Assembly (NCBI GenBank): GCA_934154785.1
Contig: CAKPGL010000001.1
Span: 310,001 to 374,000, forward strand
DNA length: 64,000 nt
Direction: 5' to 3'
DNA from: an uncultured Bacilli bacterium
GTDB lineage: Bacteria; Bacillota_I; Bacilli_A; RF39; UBA660
Notes under the pieces: generated by a model
What the model saw: only the letters and a program-made list of their open reading frames with translations
Database searches by the model: none
Told to the model about the DNA's origin: nothing
In this document: positions 42,798 through 52,640 of the stretch, piece by piece
Numbering within the stretch: position 1 is the stretch's first letter
Layout of the letters: every line of letters starts with the position of its first letter
Made by a program: the position numbers and the translations under genes

Positions 42798-45329
42798 ATG
42801 GAAGATATAATTAAAAGAATTTATGATTATTCTTTAGAAGAAATAATGGGAGAACGTTTTGGAAGATATTCTAAAGCTATTATTCAAGATCGTGCTTTAC
42901 CAGACGTAAGAGATGGTTTGAAGCCTGTTCAAAGAAGAATTTTATACGCTATGTATCGTGATAAAAATACTTATGATAAACCATACAAAAAGAGTGCTAA
43001 GACCGTAGGTAATGTAATGGGACAATACCATCCCCACGGTGATTCTAGTATTTATGAAGCTATGGTACGTATGAGTCAATGGTGGAAACAAAATACAATT
43101 AATATTGATATGCATGGTAATAATGGTTCTATGGATGGTGATAGTCCTGCCGCAATGCGTTATACAGAAGCAAGATTATCTAAAATTAGTAATGAATTAT
43201 TAAAAGATATTGATAAAGATACTGTAACTTGGGCTCCTAACTATGATGATACATTAATGGAACCAATTGTATTACCTGCTAAATTTCCGAACTTACTTGT
43301 TAATGGTGCTAATGGAATTAGTGCAGGGTATGCCACAAATATTCCTCCCCATAATTTAGGAGAAGTAATTGATGCTACTATAAAAAGAATAGATAGTCCT
43401 AACTGTCGTCTAGATACAATTATGGATATTGTAAAAGGACCAGACTTTCCAACTGGTGCTATAGTTGAAGGTAAAAAAGGTATTCAAGAAGCTTTTGAAA
43501 CAGGACGTGGCAAAGTGATGGTACGTTCTAAATTAAAAGTAGAAAAGTCGAAAGGAAAAGATCAAATTGTTATTACTGAAATACCTTATGATGTTAATAA
43601 AGCATTATTAGTACGTAAAATAGATGAAATACGTATTGATAAAAAAGTAGATGGCATGTTAGAAATTCGTGATGAATCAGATAGAGAAGGTTTAAGAATT
43701 GCCATCGATTTAAAGAAAGATGCTAATGTAGATTTAATTTTAAATTACTTATATAAAAATACAGAGTTAATGATTTCCTATAACTACAACATGGTAGCGA
43801 TAGTAAATCGTAGGCCTATGACTTTAGGTATTATTCCTATTTTAGATGCTTATATATCACATCAAAAAGAAGTTATTTTAAATAGAACAAAGTATGATCT
43901 TGGTGTTGCAAATAAACGTTTAGAAATATGTCAAGGTTTAATTAAAATGGTTTCTATTTTGGACGAGGTAATTGCGACAATTCGTGCTAGTGAGAATAAA
44001 GCTAATGCTAAAGAAAACTTAATTGAAAAATATGGATTTACAGAAGTACAAGCTGAAAATATTGTTATGTTACAATTATATCGTTTAACTAATACTGATG
44101 TGTTAGCGGTTGAAGAAGAAGTAAAAAATTTAACTTTAATAATTCGTGGTTTAGAAGCTATACTAAGCGATGAAGAAAGATTAAAAAGTGTTATGAAAGA
44201 AGAACTAAGAAATATAAAGAAAGAATATGCTACTCCTAGAAAAACTGAAATTAAAGATGAAGTAACAGAAATTAAAATAGATACAACTAGTATGTTGCCA
44301 AAAGAAGACTGTATAGTTGTAGTAACTAGTGATGGTTATGTAAAACGTGTATCAATGCGTAGTTTTACATCTAATGATGAAGAAACTACTGTTAAAGATG
44401 GTGATTTTGTAACTGGTATTTATAAAGTAAATACTTTAGATACAATATTGTTATTTACTGATAAAGGAAATTATTTATATGTTCCTGTTCATGAAATACC
44501 TGATTTAAAATGGAAGGAACTTGGTAAACATATTAGTAATATAATTAAAATTGATCCAGGCGAAAATATTATCCACGCTTTACCAATATATGATTTTGAT
44601 AAAGATGAATATATCACAATGGTAAGTAAAAATGGTATGATAAAACGTACTAAATTAGATGAATTTAGAGTACTTCGTTATTCTAAACCACTTACTTGTA
44701 TGAAACTAAAAGAAGATGATATGCTAGTTAGTGTAAGTAATTCTAATAAACCTGAAATATTTATTACTACACATTTAGGATATGGCTTACGCTTCTTAAT
44801 TAATGAAGTAGCACCTACAGGTATTAAGTCTGCAGGAATAAAAGCTATAAATATTAAAGATGATTATGTAGTATCTGCTAATATGTTTGATGAAAATGAC
44901 GAATATATTAGTGTAATTACTAGTAAGAGTACTGGTAAAAGAGTTCGTTTAAGTGAATTTGAAACTATGAACCGTGCTCGTAAAGGTACACTTATTATTA
45001 GAGATGTAAAAACTAATCCTTACTATATATTAAAGACATTTATATTAAATCATAAAGATTCTTTAGTATTAAAAATAGGCGGTGACTATAAAGAAATAAA
45101 AGTAACAGAGTTACCAATTATGGATAGATATTCTACAGGTTCTAGTTTATCAAAAGCTAATATTAAAAATGTATTAGAGTGTGCTAAAATAATAGATAAA
45201 GAAGAAAATAAAAAAGAAAAATTATCAGAGCAGGATGAACCAGAAGTTGTTGAAGATATATCTTTAGAACATGTTGATGAAAAAATTATGACAATCGATG
45301 ACTTTTTAGATGATTTTAAAGTAGAATAA
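42798..45329 (+). CDS. parC: DNA topoisomerase IV subunit A
   Basis: The DNA-cleaving subunit, 843 aa. The winged-helix region has GRYSKAIIQDRALPDVRDG and PVQRRILYAM. The active Tyr is in AAMRYTEARL near residue 121, and NNGSMDGDSPAAM is of ParC type. The C-terminal beta-pinwheel is present (VTSDGYVKRV, ITSKSTGKRVRL). The pinwheel lacks the GyrA box QRRGGKG as far as I see, which supports ParC. An acidic tail ends the protein. Confidence 0.9.
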   Translation: MEDIIKRIYDYSLEEIMGERFGRYSKAIIQDRALPDVRDGLKPVQRRILYAMYRDKNTYDKPYKKSAKTVGNVMGQYHPHGDSSIYEAMVRMSQWWKQNTINIDMHGNNGSMDGDSPAAMRYTEARLSKISNELLKDIDKDTVTWAPNYDDTLMEPIVLPAKFPNLLVNGANGISAGYATNIPPHNLGEVIDATIKRIDSPNCRLDTIMDIVKGPDFPTGAIVEGKKGIQEAFETGRGKVMVRSKLKVEKSKGKDQIVITEIPYDVNKALLVRKIDEIRIDKKVDGMLEIRDESDREGLRIAIDLKKDANVDLILNYLYKNTELMISYNYNMVAIVNRRPMTLGIIPILDAYISHQKEVILNRTKYDLGVANKRLEICQGLIKMVSILDEVIATIRASENKANAKENLIEKYGFTEVQAENIVMLQLYRLTNTDVLAVEEEVKNLTLIIRGLEAILSDEERLKSVMKEELRNIKKEYATPRKTEIKDEVTEIKIDTTSMLPKEDCIVVVTSDGYVKRVSMRSFTSNDEETTVKDGDFVTGIYKVNTLDTILLFTDKGNYLYVPVHEIPDLKWKELGKHISNIIKIDPGENIIHALPIYDFDKDEYITMVSKNGMIKRTKLDEFRVLRYSKPLTCMKLKEDDMLVSVSNSNKPEIFITTHLGYGLRFLINEVAPTGIKSAGIKAINIKDDYVVSANMFDENDEYISVITSKSTGKRVRLSEFETMNRARKGTLIIRDVKTNPYYILKTFILNHKDSLVLKIGGDYKEIKVTELPIMDRYSTGSSLSKANIKNVLECAKIIDKEENKKEKLSEQDEPEVVEDISLEHVDEKIMTIDDFLDDFKVE

Positions 45330-45341
45330 GGGAGTGTTGAA

Positions 45342-46013
45342 ATGATAAAGATTACTTGTAATGGAAAAAGTAGAGTTTTAAAAGAAAATGGTATTTTAAA
45401 TGAAATAATTCATGATATAGAAGGTGATATCGAAAGTAGAACAGTTACTGATGCAGAAATTAAACATCGTGATTCAAAAGTTACAATAATTACTTTTTCA
45501 GGTAAAGATGATGAATCAAATAAAGACAGTATTGAATTTGAAGTTCACCGTTTAGGACTATTCGAGGACAATCCTAAATTAAAAGATTTATTATATTTAG
45601 CCCATCAATGCCCTAATTGCCTTGAATACAATACAAATAAAGCTTTATTTTCAAAAACATTAAAAATTTCTAGAAAAAGTATTGCAGCGTTGGCAACTGC
45701 TGGGGTATTATTGGCTGGAAGTTATGTAGTTGGTAGGGTAGTAGATAGTGCTCTTGAAAAAGAAGACCAAATAAGAATAGAACAAGAAAAAGATTTATAT
45801 ACAAATGAAAATGGTGATGATGTTAGAAATTTACCATCTTATAATGATGGTGGTAGATTTATAGATAGTAATCACTATGTAGATTCACATGGTATTAAGT
45901 ATTTTATTTCATCAGAAGGTAGATACTTTGAAATGGGTAAAGTGGTAAAAGATAATATGACAGCCGATGAATTAGCAGAATTAGAAGAAAGTCATAATAA
46001 AGGACTTCGTTAG
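45342..46013 (+). CDS. hypothetical single-helix membrane protein
   Basis: I recognise no family. The 223-aa protein has a soluble N-terminal part of about 110 residues with CPNC near 87-90, then a basic stretch, a hydrophobic helix (about 115-133) and an acidic C-terminal part. It lies 12 bases after parC with GGGAGTG before the ATG, so it is at the end of the parE-parC operon. A terminator overlaps its last codons. Confidence 0.65.
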   Translation: MIKITCNGKSRVLKENGILNEIIHDIEGDIESRTVTDAEIKHRDSKVTIITFSGKDDESNKDSIEFEVHRLGLFEDNPKLKDLLYLAHQCPNCLEYNTNKALFSKTLKISRKSIAALATAGVLLAGSYVVGRVVDSALEKEDQIRIEQEKDLYTNENGDDVRNLPSYNDGGRFIDSNHYVDSHGIKYFISSEGRYFEMGKVVKDNMTADELAELEESHNKGLR

Positions 46014-46027
46014 AAAGTCCTTTTCTT
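45999..46027 (+). terminator. intrinsic terminator of the parE-parC operon
   Basis: AAAGGACTT/AAGTCCTTT with a 7-base loop, then CTTTT. The recD2 site AGGAGGTGA follows immediately. Confidence 0.65.
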
Positions 46028-46041
46028 TTAGGAGGTGAGTT

Positions 46042-48255
46042 ATGAGTTATATAAAAGGAGTATATAGAAAACATATCTTTAAATCTGATAAAGGTTATAT
46101 AATAGGTTTATTAAAACTAGAGGAAACTGATGATGAGGTAATGGGTAACTATATAGGTAAACTAATTACATTCACTGGTACATTTCATGAACTAGTTGAA
46201 GATGAATCTTATAAAATGGAAGGTAGTACCAAAGAACATCCAAGATATGGTACTCAGTTTGATGTATTAACTTATGAAAAATTAAAACCTAGTGATAAAG
46301 ATGGAATAATTGCTTTTCTTTCCTCTGACTTGTTTCCTAAAGTAGGTAAAAAACTCGCTACTAGCATTGTTGATACTTTGGGTCTTGATGCTTTAGATTT
46401 AATCTTGGATGAACCTGCTTCCTTACAATTAGTTCCTAAAATGACTACAGCTAAAGCCGATATTATATATAATGTTTTACTTAAGTATGATGAAAGCCAT
46501 AGGGTAATAGTATATCTAACAGATTTAGGCTTTAGTATGAATGAGGCTTTATTAATTTATAACTATTATCTAAAAGAAACCATGAATATAATAGATACTA
46601 ATATATTTAAATTGATAGATGATATAAATGAGTTATCTTTTATAAAAATAGATAATATTAGTAAAAAATTTTCTATTGATAAATTTGATCCTAGAAGAAT
46701 AAAAGCATGTATTATATATATGTTTAAAAGTATTACTTTTTCTACTGGTAACACTTATTTAAACTATGATGAAATATATAATAGTGTATGTAACTATATA
46801 GGTGATTTAATTGATACTGAAACTTTTGATAACTTTTTAAAAGAGTTAATTAATGAAACTAAAGTAGTAAAAGAAGAACATAGATATTATTTAAAAGAAA
46901 TGTATGACGCTACTAATAATATAGTTAATAAAATAAGAATTCTTCTTAATAATAAGAAGAATAATTATAAAAACTTAGATAATTTAATTGAAAACTTAGA
47001 AAAAAATGCCGCAATTAATTATAATGAGAAACAATTGGACGCTATTAAATCCGCTATAAATGAAAGTGTTTTAATAATTACTGGTGGCCCAGGTACAGGT
47101 AAAACAACTATTATAAAAGCTATAATAGAATTATATAGTCAAATTTGTAAAGTAAATTACGCTAAATTAGCGGAAGATAATCTTGCTTTACTAGCACCAA
47201 CTGGACGAGCCTCTAAAAGATTAAGTGAAGCAACAGGACTTCCCGCAACTACTATTCATAGATTCTTAAAATGGAATAAAGAAACTAATAAATTTTCTAT
47301 AAATGAACATGATAAAAGTAGTGTTAAATTTGTTATTATAGATGAAGTTAGTATGATAGATGAAGCTTTATTTGATAATCTTTTAAAAGGACTTATGGAC
47401 AACATTAGATTAATATTAGTAGGAGATTATAATCAATTACCTAGTGTATCACCAGGTCAATTATTAAAAGACTTGATTGAAAGTGAAACTATAAAAACAA
47501 TTAAATTAGATTATTTATATCGTCAAGATGAAAATTCTTATATTATATCTTTAGCACAAGAAGTTAAAGATAATGAATTAAACCCTTGTTTTTTAGAACC
47601 AAAAAGTGATTATTTATTTTTAAAATGTTCTAATAGTTATATTAAATCTAATTTGAAAAAATTATGTGCACAAATAATAGAAAAAGGTTATGATTATAAA
47701 CGTTTTCAAGTAATGGCTCCAATGTATCGTGGTGAAAATGGTATTGATAACTTAAATAAAGCACTACAATCTATTTTAAATCCACCTAGTATTGATAAAC
47801 AAGAATTAGTAGTAGGTGATGTTATATATCGTGTTGGTGATAAAGTAATAGAGTTAGTAAATATGCCCGAAGAGAACGTTTATAATGGTGATGTAGGTAT
47901 TATTAGTAACATAATAAATAATAATGGAAAACATGAAATAGAAGTAGAATATGACTATAGTATTGTTAAATATACTCCTAAAGATTTTCCAAAAATTAAA
48001 CATGCTTTTATAATTAGTATTCATAAATCTCAAGGTAGTGAGTTTGATTTAGTAATGATGCCTATTACTAATGAATATTATCGTATGTTATATAGAAAAC
48101 TTATCTATACAGGTATTACTCGCGCTAAAAAGAAACTTATTATAATTGGTTCACCTGATGCCTTTGTGAATGCGGTTAATAATGATAAGGATTTAACCCG
48201 TAATACTAGTTTGAAAGAAAAATTAATTATTATGTATAATTATCTGAAAAAATAA
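46042..48255 (+). CDS. recD2: ATP-dependent RecD2-type DNA helicase
   Basis: A 737-aa superfamily 1 helicase of the RecD2 (YrrC) type, acting without RecBC in DNA repair. The N-terminal OB and helix-hairpin region is about 1-300. Motif I is TGGPGTGKTT near 348-357, motif II VIIDEVSMID near 430-439, motif III GDYNQLPSVSPG, and the end has KSQGSEFDLV and YTGITRAKK. The site AGGAGGTGAG precedes the ATG. Confidence 0.9.
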   Translation: MSYIKGVYRKHIFKSDKGYIIGLLKLEETDDEVMGNYIGKLITFTGTFHELVEDESYKMEGSTKEHPRYGTQFDVLTYEKLKPSDKDGIIAFLSSDLFPKVGKKLATSIVDTLGLDALDLILDEPASLQLVPKMTTAKADIIYNVLLKYDESHRVIVYLTDLGFSMNEALLIYNYYLKETMNIIDTNIFKLIDDINELSFIKIDNISKKFSIDKFDPRRIKACIIYMFKSITFSTGNTYLNYDEIYNSVCNYIGDLIDTETFDNFLKELINETKVVKEEHRYYLKEMYDATNNIVNKIRILLNNKKNNYKNLDNLIENLEKNAAINYNEKQLDAIKSAINESVLIITGGPGTGKTTIIKAIIELYSQICKVNYAKLAEDNLALLAPTGRASKRLSEATGLPATTIHRFLKWNKETNKFSINEHDKSSVKFVIIDEVSMIDEALFDNLLKGLMDNIRLILVGDYNQLPSVSPGQLLKDLIESETIKTIKLDYLYRQDENSYIISLAQEVKDNELNPCFLEPKSDYLFLKCSNSYIKSNLKKLCAQIIEKGYDYKRFQVMAPMYRGENGIDNLNKALQSILNPPSIDKQELVVGDVIYRVGDKVIELVNMPEENVYNGDVGIISNIINNNGKHEIEVEYDYSIVKYTPKDFPKIKHAFIISIHKSQGSEFDLVMMPITNEYYRMLYRKLIYTGITRAKKKLIIIGSPDAFVNAVNNDKDLTRNTSLKEKLIIMYNYLKK

Positions 48256-48320
48256 CAAATTATAAATGTATATTATTGATTAATATACAAATCATATTAC
48301 TCTAGCTGTGAGGTGATATA

Positions 48321-48473
48321 ATGAAATTTGTAAAAGATATGTCATTAGTAGCGTTAGGAGTAGGGGCAACTCTTGCTTACCAAAAATATGGACAGTGTGC
48401 CATAGATAGTATGTCTAAAGCTACCAATAAAATGATGAAACAGGTTACTAATAAGTTAGAAGATATGATGTAA
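48321..48473 (+). CDS. 50-aa small protein
   Basis: A short complete ORF with AGGTGAT before ATG 48321. It begins MKFVKDMSLVALGVGATLAY and continues as an amphipathic, Lys/Met-rich helix to the end KLEDMM. The first half could be a weak membrane helix. It resembles YtxH-like small proteins in general character only. A terminator follows closely, which supports a real gene. Function unknown. Confidence 0.6.
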   Translation: MKFVKDMSLVALGVGATLAYQKYGQCAIDSMSKATNKMMKQVTNKLEDMM

Positions 48474-48474
48474 C

Positions 48475-48501
48475 AATAACCCCAATGTCTGGGGTTATTT
48501 T
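48475..48501 (+). terminator. intrinsic terminator of the 50-aa gene
   Basis: AATAACCCC/GGGGTTATT with a 7-base loop, then a short T-run. Confidence 0.7.
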
Positions 48502-48645
48502 GGTATTGAAAAATCACTAAAATATATGATGTTTTAGTTATAGATTATGAATGTGAGAAAACAAGTTTTACTTAAATAAAAAATAATTTATATAAAGATT
48601 AAATAAGTAATACTGAAGAAGGTATGAAAAAATAACTTTGTATAG
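48502..48645. other. intergenic stretch before murE
   Basis: Very AT-rich, no clear gene. TATAGT at 48641-48646 could be a -10, but transcription from it would start inside the hairpin that follows. I see no firm promoter. Confidence 0.3.
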
Positions 48646-48695
48646 TAAAAACACCTTGTTTATTATTGCGCATACAATAATAGGGGGTGTTTTTA
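48646..48695 (+). promoter_or_regulatory. long leader hairpin covering the murE ribosome binding site
   Basis: The outer arms TAAAAACACC (48646-48655) and GGTGTTTTTA (48686-48695) and the inner arms TATTATTG (48661-48668) and CAATAATA (48675-48682) form a 50-base hairpin. The site GGGGGTG and the first base of the ATG lie in it. It ends in five T, so it could terminate transcription or block translation. Confidence 0.6.
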
Positions 48696-50032
48696 TGAAT
48701 ATAAAAAGTGATTCTAGAAAAATAGAACAAGGTGATACTTTTATAGCACTAAATTATATACATGATGGACATGAATATATAGAAGACGCTATTAAAAGGG
48801 GAGCTACAAAAATAATCGCGGAGCGTGGTCTTTATAGTGTAGATACTTTAATAGTAAATAACACACATGAATATTTAGTTAATTATTTAAAAAATACTTA
48901 TAAAGAAGAACTATCTAATTTAAAAATTATTGGTATGACGGGTACAAATGGTAAAACAACTACTTGTTATTTAATACATAAAGCTTTAAATGACTTAGGT
49001 ATTAAATGTGCTTATATAGGAACAATAGGTTTTTATATAGATGAAAAAATTAAAGATTTAAATAATACTACACCTGATATATTAGATTTATATGAAATGT
49101 TATTGTACGCTAAAGAAAAAGAGTGTAAGTATGTTGTGATGGAAGTAAGTAGTCATGCTCTTAGTATGAATAGAGTAGAAGGATTAGAATTTGATTATGC
49201 TATATTTTCTAATTTAACTAGAGATCATTTAGATTATCATAATACTATGGAAAACTATTTAAAAGAAAAACAAAAATTATTTAATATGTTAAAAAATGAA
49301 AAAAAAGCTATACTAAATATAGATAGCCCATATTATAAAGATTTTTTATTTGATGTAAATAATAATATTTCTTATGGATTTAATAATAGTGATTATATGG
49401 TAAGTGATTATCATATTTCATTATTAGGTAGTACATTTACAGTAAATAATATAGAATATCAAACTAAATTAATAGGAAAACATAATATTTATAACTTACT
49501 TTGTGTAATTGTTTTACTAAGTGAATTAGGTATTTCTTCTGAACAAATATCTAAAGAAATAAGTGTATTAGATGCACCTGTAGGTAGAATGGATAGAATT
49601 AATTATAAAGATAACTTAATTATTATTGATTATGCTCATACACCAGATGCTGTTAGTAATGTAATAAGTAGTGTTAAGGAATTAAATGCCAATAAAGTTT
49701 ATACTATAATAGGTTGTGGTGGTAATCGTGATAAAAAGAAAAGACCTATTATGGCTAGTATTGCTACAGAAAATTCTGATTATGTAATATTTACAAGTGA
49801 TAATCCTAGATATGAGGATCCTCAAGATATAATTAACGACATGATTACAGGACTTGACAAAAATAACTATGAAATAGAAATAAATCGTGTAAATGCGATT
49901 AATAGGGGTATACAACTACTTGATAAAAATGATATACTATTAGTGCTTGGAAAAGGGCATGAAACATATCAAATTATTGGTAATAAGAAAATACATTTAG
50001 ATGATAAGGAGATAGTTTTAAGTAATATATAG
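48695..50032 (+). CDS. murE: UDP-MurNAc-tripeptide synthetase
   Basis: Adds the third residue to the peptidoglycan precursor. The 445-aa Mur ligase has MTGTNGKTTTCYLI near 97-110 for ATP, the carbamoyl-Lys region, and the C-terminal domain with DYAHTPDAV and CGGNRDKKKRP. The segment SDNPRYEDP in the substrate region resembles the DNPR motif of diaminopimelate-adding enzymes, where the family-specific motif is DNPR, so meso-diaminopimelate is the probable residue. The ATG at 48695 follows AGGGGGTG; an in-frame TTG at 48638 lies within the hairpin leader. mraY follows by 11 bases. Confidence 0.92.
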   Translation: MNIKSDSRKIEQGDTFIALNYIHDGHEYIEDAIKRGATKIIAERGLYSVDTLIVNNTHEYLVNYLKNTYKEELSNLKIIGMTGTNGKTTTCYLIHKALNDLGIKCAYIGTIGFYIDEKIKDLNNTTPDILDLYEMLLYAKEKECKYVVMEVSSHALSMNRVEGLEFDYAIFSNLTRDHLDYHNTMENYLKEKQKLFNMLKNEKKAILNIDSPYYKDFLFDVNNNISYGFNNSDYMVSDYHISLLGSTFTVNNIEYQTKLIGKHNIYNLLCVIVLLSELGISSEQISKEISVLDAPVGRMDRINYKDNLIIIDYAHTPDAVSNVISSVKELNANKVYTIIGCGGNRDKKKRPIMASIATENSDYVIFTSDNPRYEDPQDIINDMITGLDKNNYEIEINRVNAINRGIQLLDKNDILLVLGKGHETYQIIGNKKIHLDDKEIVLSNI

Positions 50033-50043
50033 GAGATGATTTA

Positions 50044-51036
50044 GTGTTAATTTTAGCAAAAGCGTCGCTTGCTATGATGGTGGCGTTTATAATATCAGTA
50101 GTATTTGGATTTATAATGATACCAGTACTAAAAAAATTAAATGTAAAACAAACTTTAAGTGTTTTCTTAGAAAAGAAACATCATGATAAAGATGGAACTC
50201 CTACAATGGGTGGTTTAATCTTTATTATTCCTACTATAATATCAACAATAATATTAATACTTATGAACAAATTATCTTATACTAGCAATTTATTTATAAT
50301 AATGTTTGTGTTTGTAGCGTACGCTTTGCTAGGATTTATTGATGATTATCTTATTATAAAAAGACATAATAATATTGGTCTTACAGAAAAACAAAAATTA
50401 TTTGGACAAATACTTATTGCAGTTATATTTTTCTATATATTTATGCGTAGTGGAAGAAGTACTGTTTTAGATATTCATACTTTAGGAATACGTATTGATT
50501 TAGGCTGGGGATATGGCTTACTTATACTATTCCTTTTAGTAGCAAGTTCTAATGCTGTAAATATAACTGATGGTTTAGATGGACTAGCAGGTGGTTTATC
50601 AACAATAGCATTCTTAGCATTTGGTATTATATCTTTTGGTTCTTATTGGATTCAAGGTAGTGAAGATATTGGTGTATTTTGTTTTATACTAGTTGGTTCA
50701 CTTCTAGGTTTCTTAGTTTATAATACTCATCCTGCTAAAGTATTCATGGGTGATACTGGCTCTTTATCACTTGGTGCTACAATGGCTACTATTGCAGTTA
50801 TAACTAGTCATGAATTAACATTAGTAGTTATAGCAGGTGTATTTATAATTGAAACATTAAGTTGTATAATACAAATGATTGCGGGTAGATACTTTAATAA
50901 GAAAGTATTCTTAATGGCCCCGCTTCATCATCATTTTGAAAAACTAGGTTGGCAAGAAACTGATATAGTAAAACTTTTCTTAGTAGTAGGTACTATCTTA
51001 GGTTTAGCAGCAGTAACATTTGGCGTATGGTTATAA
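50044..51036 (+). CDS. mraY: phospho-MurNAc-pentapeptide transferase
   Basis: Makes lipid I from UDP-MurNAc-pentapeptide and undecaprenyl phosphate. The 330-aa polytopic protein has the conserved loops: GTPTMGGLIF near 57, DDY near 100 (GFIDDYLI), NITDGLDGLAGG near 178, VFMGDTGSLSLGA, and PLHHHFE near 298. GTG start at 50044 after AGGAGATGA. It forms a small cell-wall operon with murE; the rest of the dcw cluster is not here. Confidence 0.95.
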   Translation: MLILAKASLAMMVAFIISVVFGFIMIPVLKKLNVKQTLSVFLEKKHHDKDGTPTMGGLIFIIPTIISTIILILMNKLSYTSNLFIIMFVFVAYALLGFIDDYLIIKRHNNIGLTEKQKLFGQILIAVIFFYIFMRSGRSTVLDIHTLGIRIDLGWGYGLLILFLLVASSNAVNITDGLDGLAGGLSTIAFLAFGIISFGSYWIQGSEDIGVFCFILVGSLLGFLVYNTHPAKVFMGDTGSLSLGATMATIAVITSHELTLVVIAGVFIIETLSCIIQMIAGRYFNKKVFLMAPLHHHFEKLGWQETDIVKLFLVVGTILGLAAVTFGVWL

Positions 51037-51038
51037 TA

Positions 51039-51070
51039 AAGTTAGAAATCTAAAAGTTTCTAACTTTTTT
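51039..51070 (+). terminator. intrinsic terminator of murE-mraY
   Basis: The 10-bp stem AAGTTAGAAA/TTTCTAACTT is followed by six T residues. Confidence 0.9.
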
Positions 51071-51135
51071 AATATGAGAAAACATCGTTTTAAGAAAAAA
51101 TGTGATAAATGCCAAGATAGGTATAACAAAAAACT

Positions 51136-51161
51136 AAAAGAGTTTCATAAAAACTCTTTTT
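51136..51161 (+). terminator. second intrinsic terminator before the pyruvate kinase-like gene
   Basis: The 10-bp stem AAAAGAGTTT/AAACTCTTTT with loop CATAA ends in T. Between the two terminators a 29-codon frame (51074-51163) exists, but it has no ribosome binding site. Confidence 0.75.
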
Positions 51162-51212
51162 AATATCGACAAAAATTGATATAATATTAATAGAAAATAA
51201 AGGGATGGTAAT

Positions 51213-52628
51213 ATGAACAAGGTAAAGACAATTGTGACATTAAATAAAGATGTTGACTCAAAAGAAGATATATTAAAATTTGTAGAAAAAGGAGTATTAG
51301 TATTTCGCATTGATTTAAGTAGTATGACTTATAATTCTGCTTCAAAAATAATAGAAATTATAAATGATATAAATAAACATAGTTCATCACGTATTGCGGT
51401 TATGTTAGATATTAAAGGCCCAAGACTTTCTACTGGTAAATTTTCTGGTGGAAGCGCCATATTTAAGAAAAATGATAAAATTAGAGTTTATCCTGGAAAT
51501 ATTTTAGGTGATAAAACTAAGTTTTCAATTGAATATAAAACTTTAGTTGATGATATTGAATATGGAAGCATCATTAAATTAGCGGGTGGAGTAGTTACTT
51601 TAAAAGTTATAGATAAAGCAAATGATGATTCAGCTTTAATTTGCGAAGTCATTAAAGGTGGCGAAATAGAAAATCATAGTAATGTTAATATTCCCGATAA
51701 TAATCTAAAAATTAAATTTATGAGTACTAAAACAAAAGAAGATATTAGTTTTGCATCAAAAGTATCAGCTGATTACCTTGCCTTATCCTTTATATCTGGT
51801 GTAGATGATGTATTAGATGTTAATGATTTACTTATAGAGTGTGGAAATGATCATACCGCTATAATAAGTAAAATTGAAAATGAACAAGCAATTGAGGAAT
51901 TAGATGAAATATTAAATATTAGTGAAGGAATTATTATTGCTAGAAGTGATTTAGGAACAGAATTACCTATTGAAAGAATACCTGGTATTCAAAAAAGAAT
52001 TATTAATAAATGTCATTTAAAGGGTAAAACAAGTATTGTTTCTACAGATATTTTTACAGATAGTATTGACGCTCCAAGTAGAGCGGAAGTAAGTGATATT
52101 GCTAATGCTGTACTTGATGGAACTGACGCTATAATATTAGGTATTAATCCAGTTTATAATGATAATTCTATTGATGTGTTAGACGCTATTAATAAAGTTA
52201 TTTCTACGGCAGAAAAAGATATTGAATATATGGATTTTTATGATAAATCAGTTCGTAGTGAAGAACAAGATATTACTGGTAACATTGTTTCATCAGTAAC
52301 TTATATGTCTATAAAACTAAAAAGTAGTGCTATTGTAGTACCTACTAATTCTGGTATAATTGCTAAAAAAATTAGTAGATTTAGACCAAGTTGTCCGATA
52401 TTTGCTCTTACTACTGATGAAATGGTAGCAAAAAATTTACTTCTTAATTTTGGAATTTACCCTGTTTTAATAAATGAATTACATTCTATTGATGATATTA
52501 TTAAAGGTTCCAAAGAATTAGTTAAGAAAGTTATGCCTCTAGAAAAAGGTAATAAGATAATTATAACTGGTGGTTATCCACTTAATAATTCTAAATATAC
52601 TAATTTAATTGAAATAGAAGAAATATAA
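51213..52628 (+). CDS. divergent pyruvate kinase-like protein
   Basis: A 471-aa protein with the whole pyruvate kinase fold: LDIKGPRLSTG near 66, SKIENEQAIEELDEI near 228, RSDLGTELP, and a C-terminal domain. Several usually fixed motifs are altered. The RxNFSHG that binds K+ and ATP phosphate reads FRIDLSS. MVARGDLG reads IIARSDLG. The region after DGTDAIILG lacks the SGETA block. The metal and phosphoryl Lys region appears kept. It may be a slow or regulatory paralog, not the main glycolytic enzyme. An extended -10 TGATATAAT lies before it. It precedes the GH31-like gene by 12 bases. Confidence 0.7.
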   Translation: MNKVKTIVTLNKDVDSKEDILKFVEKGVLVFRIDLSSMTYNSASKIIEIINDINKHSSSRIAVMLDIKGPRLSTGKFSGGSAIFKKNDKIRVYPGNILGDKTKFSIEYKTLVDDIEYGSIIKLAGGVVTLKVIDKANDDSALICEVIKGGEIENHSNVNIPDNNLKIKFMSTKTKEDISFASKVSADYLALSFISGVDDVLDVNDLLIECGNDHTAIISKIENEQAIEELDEILNISEGIIIARSDLGTELPIERIPGIQKRIINKCHLKGKTSIVSTDIFTDSIDAPSRAEVSDIANAVLDGTDAIILGINPVYNDNSIDVLDAINKVISTAEKDIEYMDFYDKSVRSEEQDITGNIVSSVTYMSIKLKSSAIVVPTNSGIIAKKISRFRPSCPIFALTTDEMVAKNLLLNFGIYPVLINELHSIDDIIKGSKELVKKVMPLEKGNKIIITGGYPLNNSKYTNLIEIEEI

Positions 52629-52640
52629 AGAGGTGATAAA

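Noticed and set aside
51074..51163. 29-codon frame with a CxxC motif and many basic residues between two terminators
   Set aside because: No ribosome binding site; the start lies right after a terminator T-run and the end is itself part of the next terminator stem.
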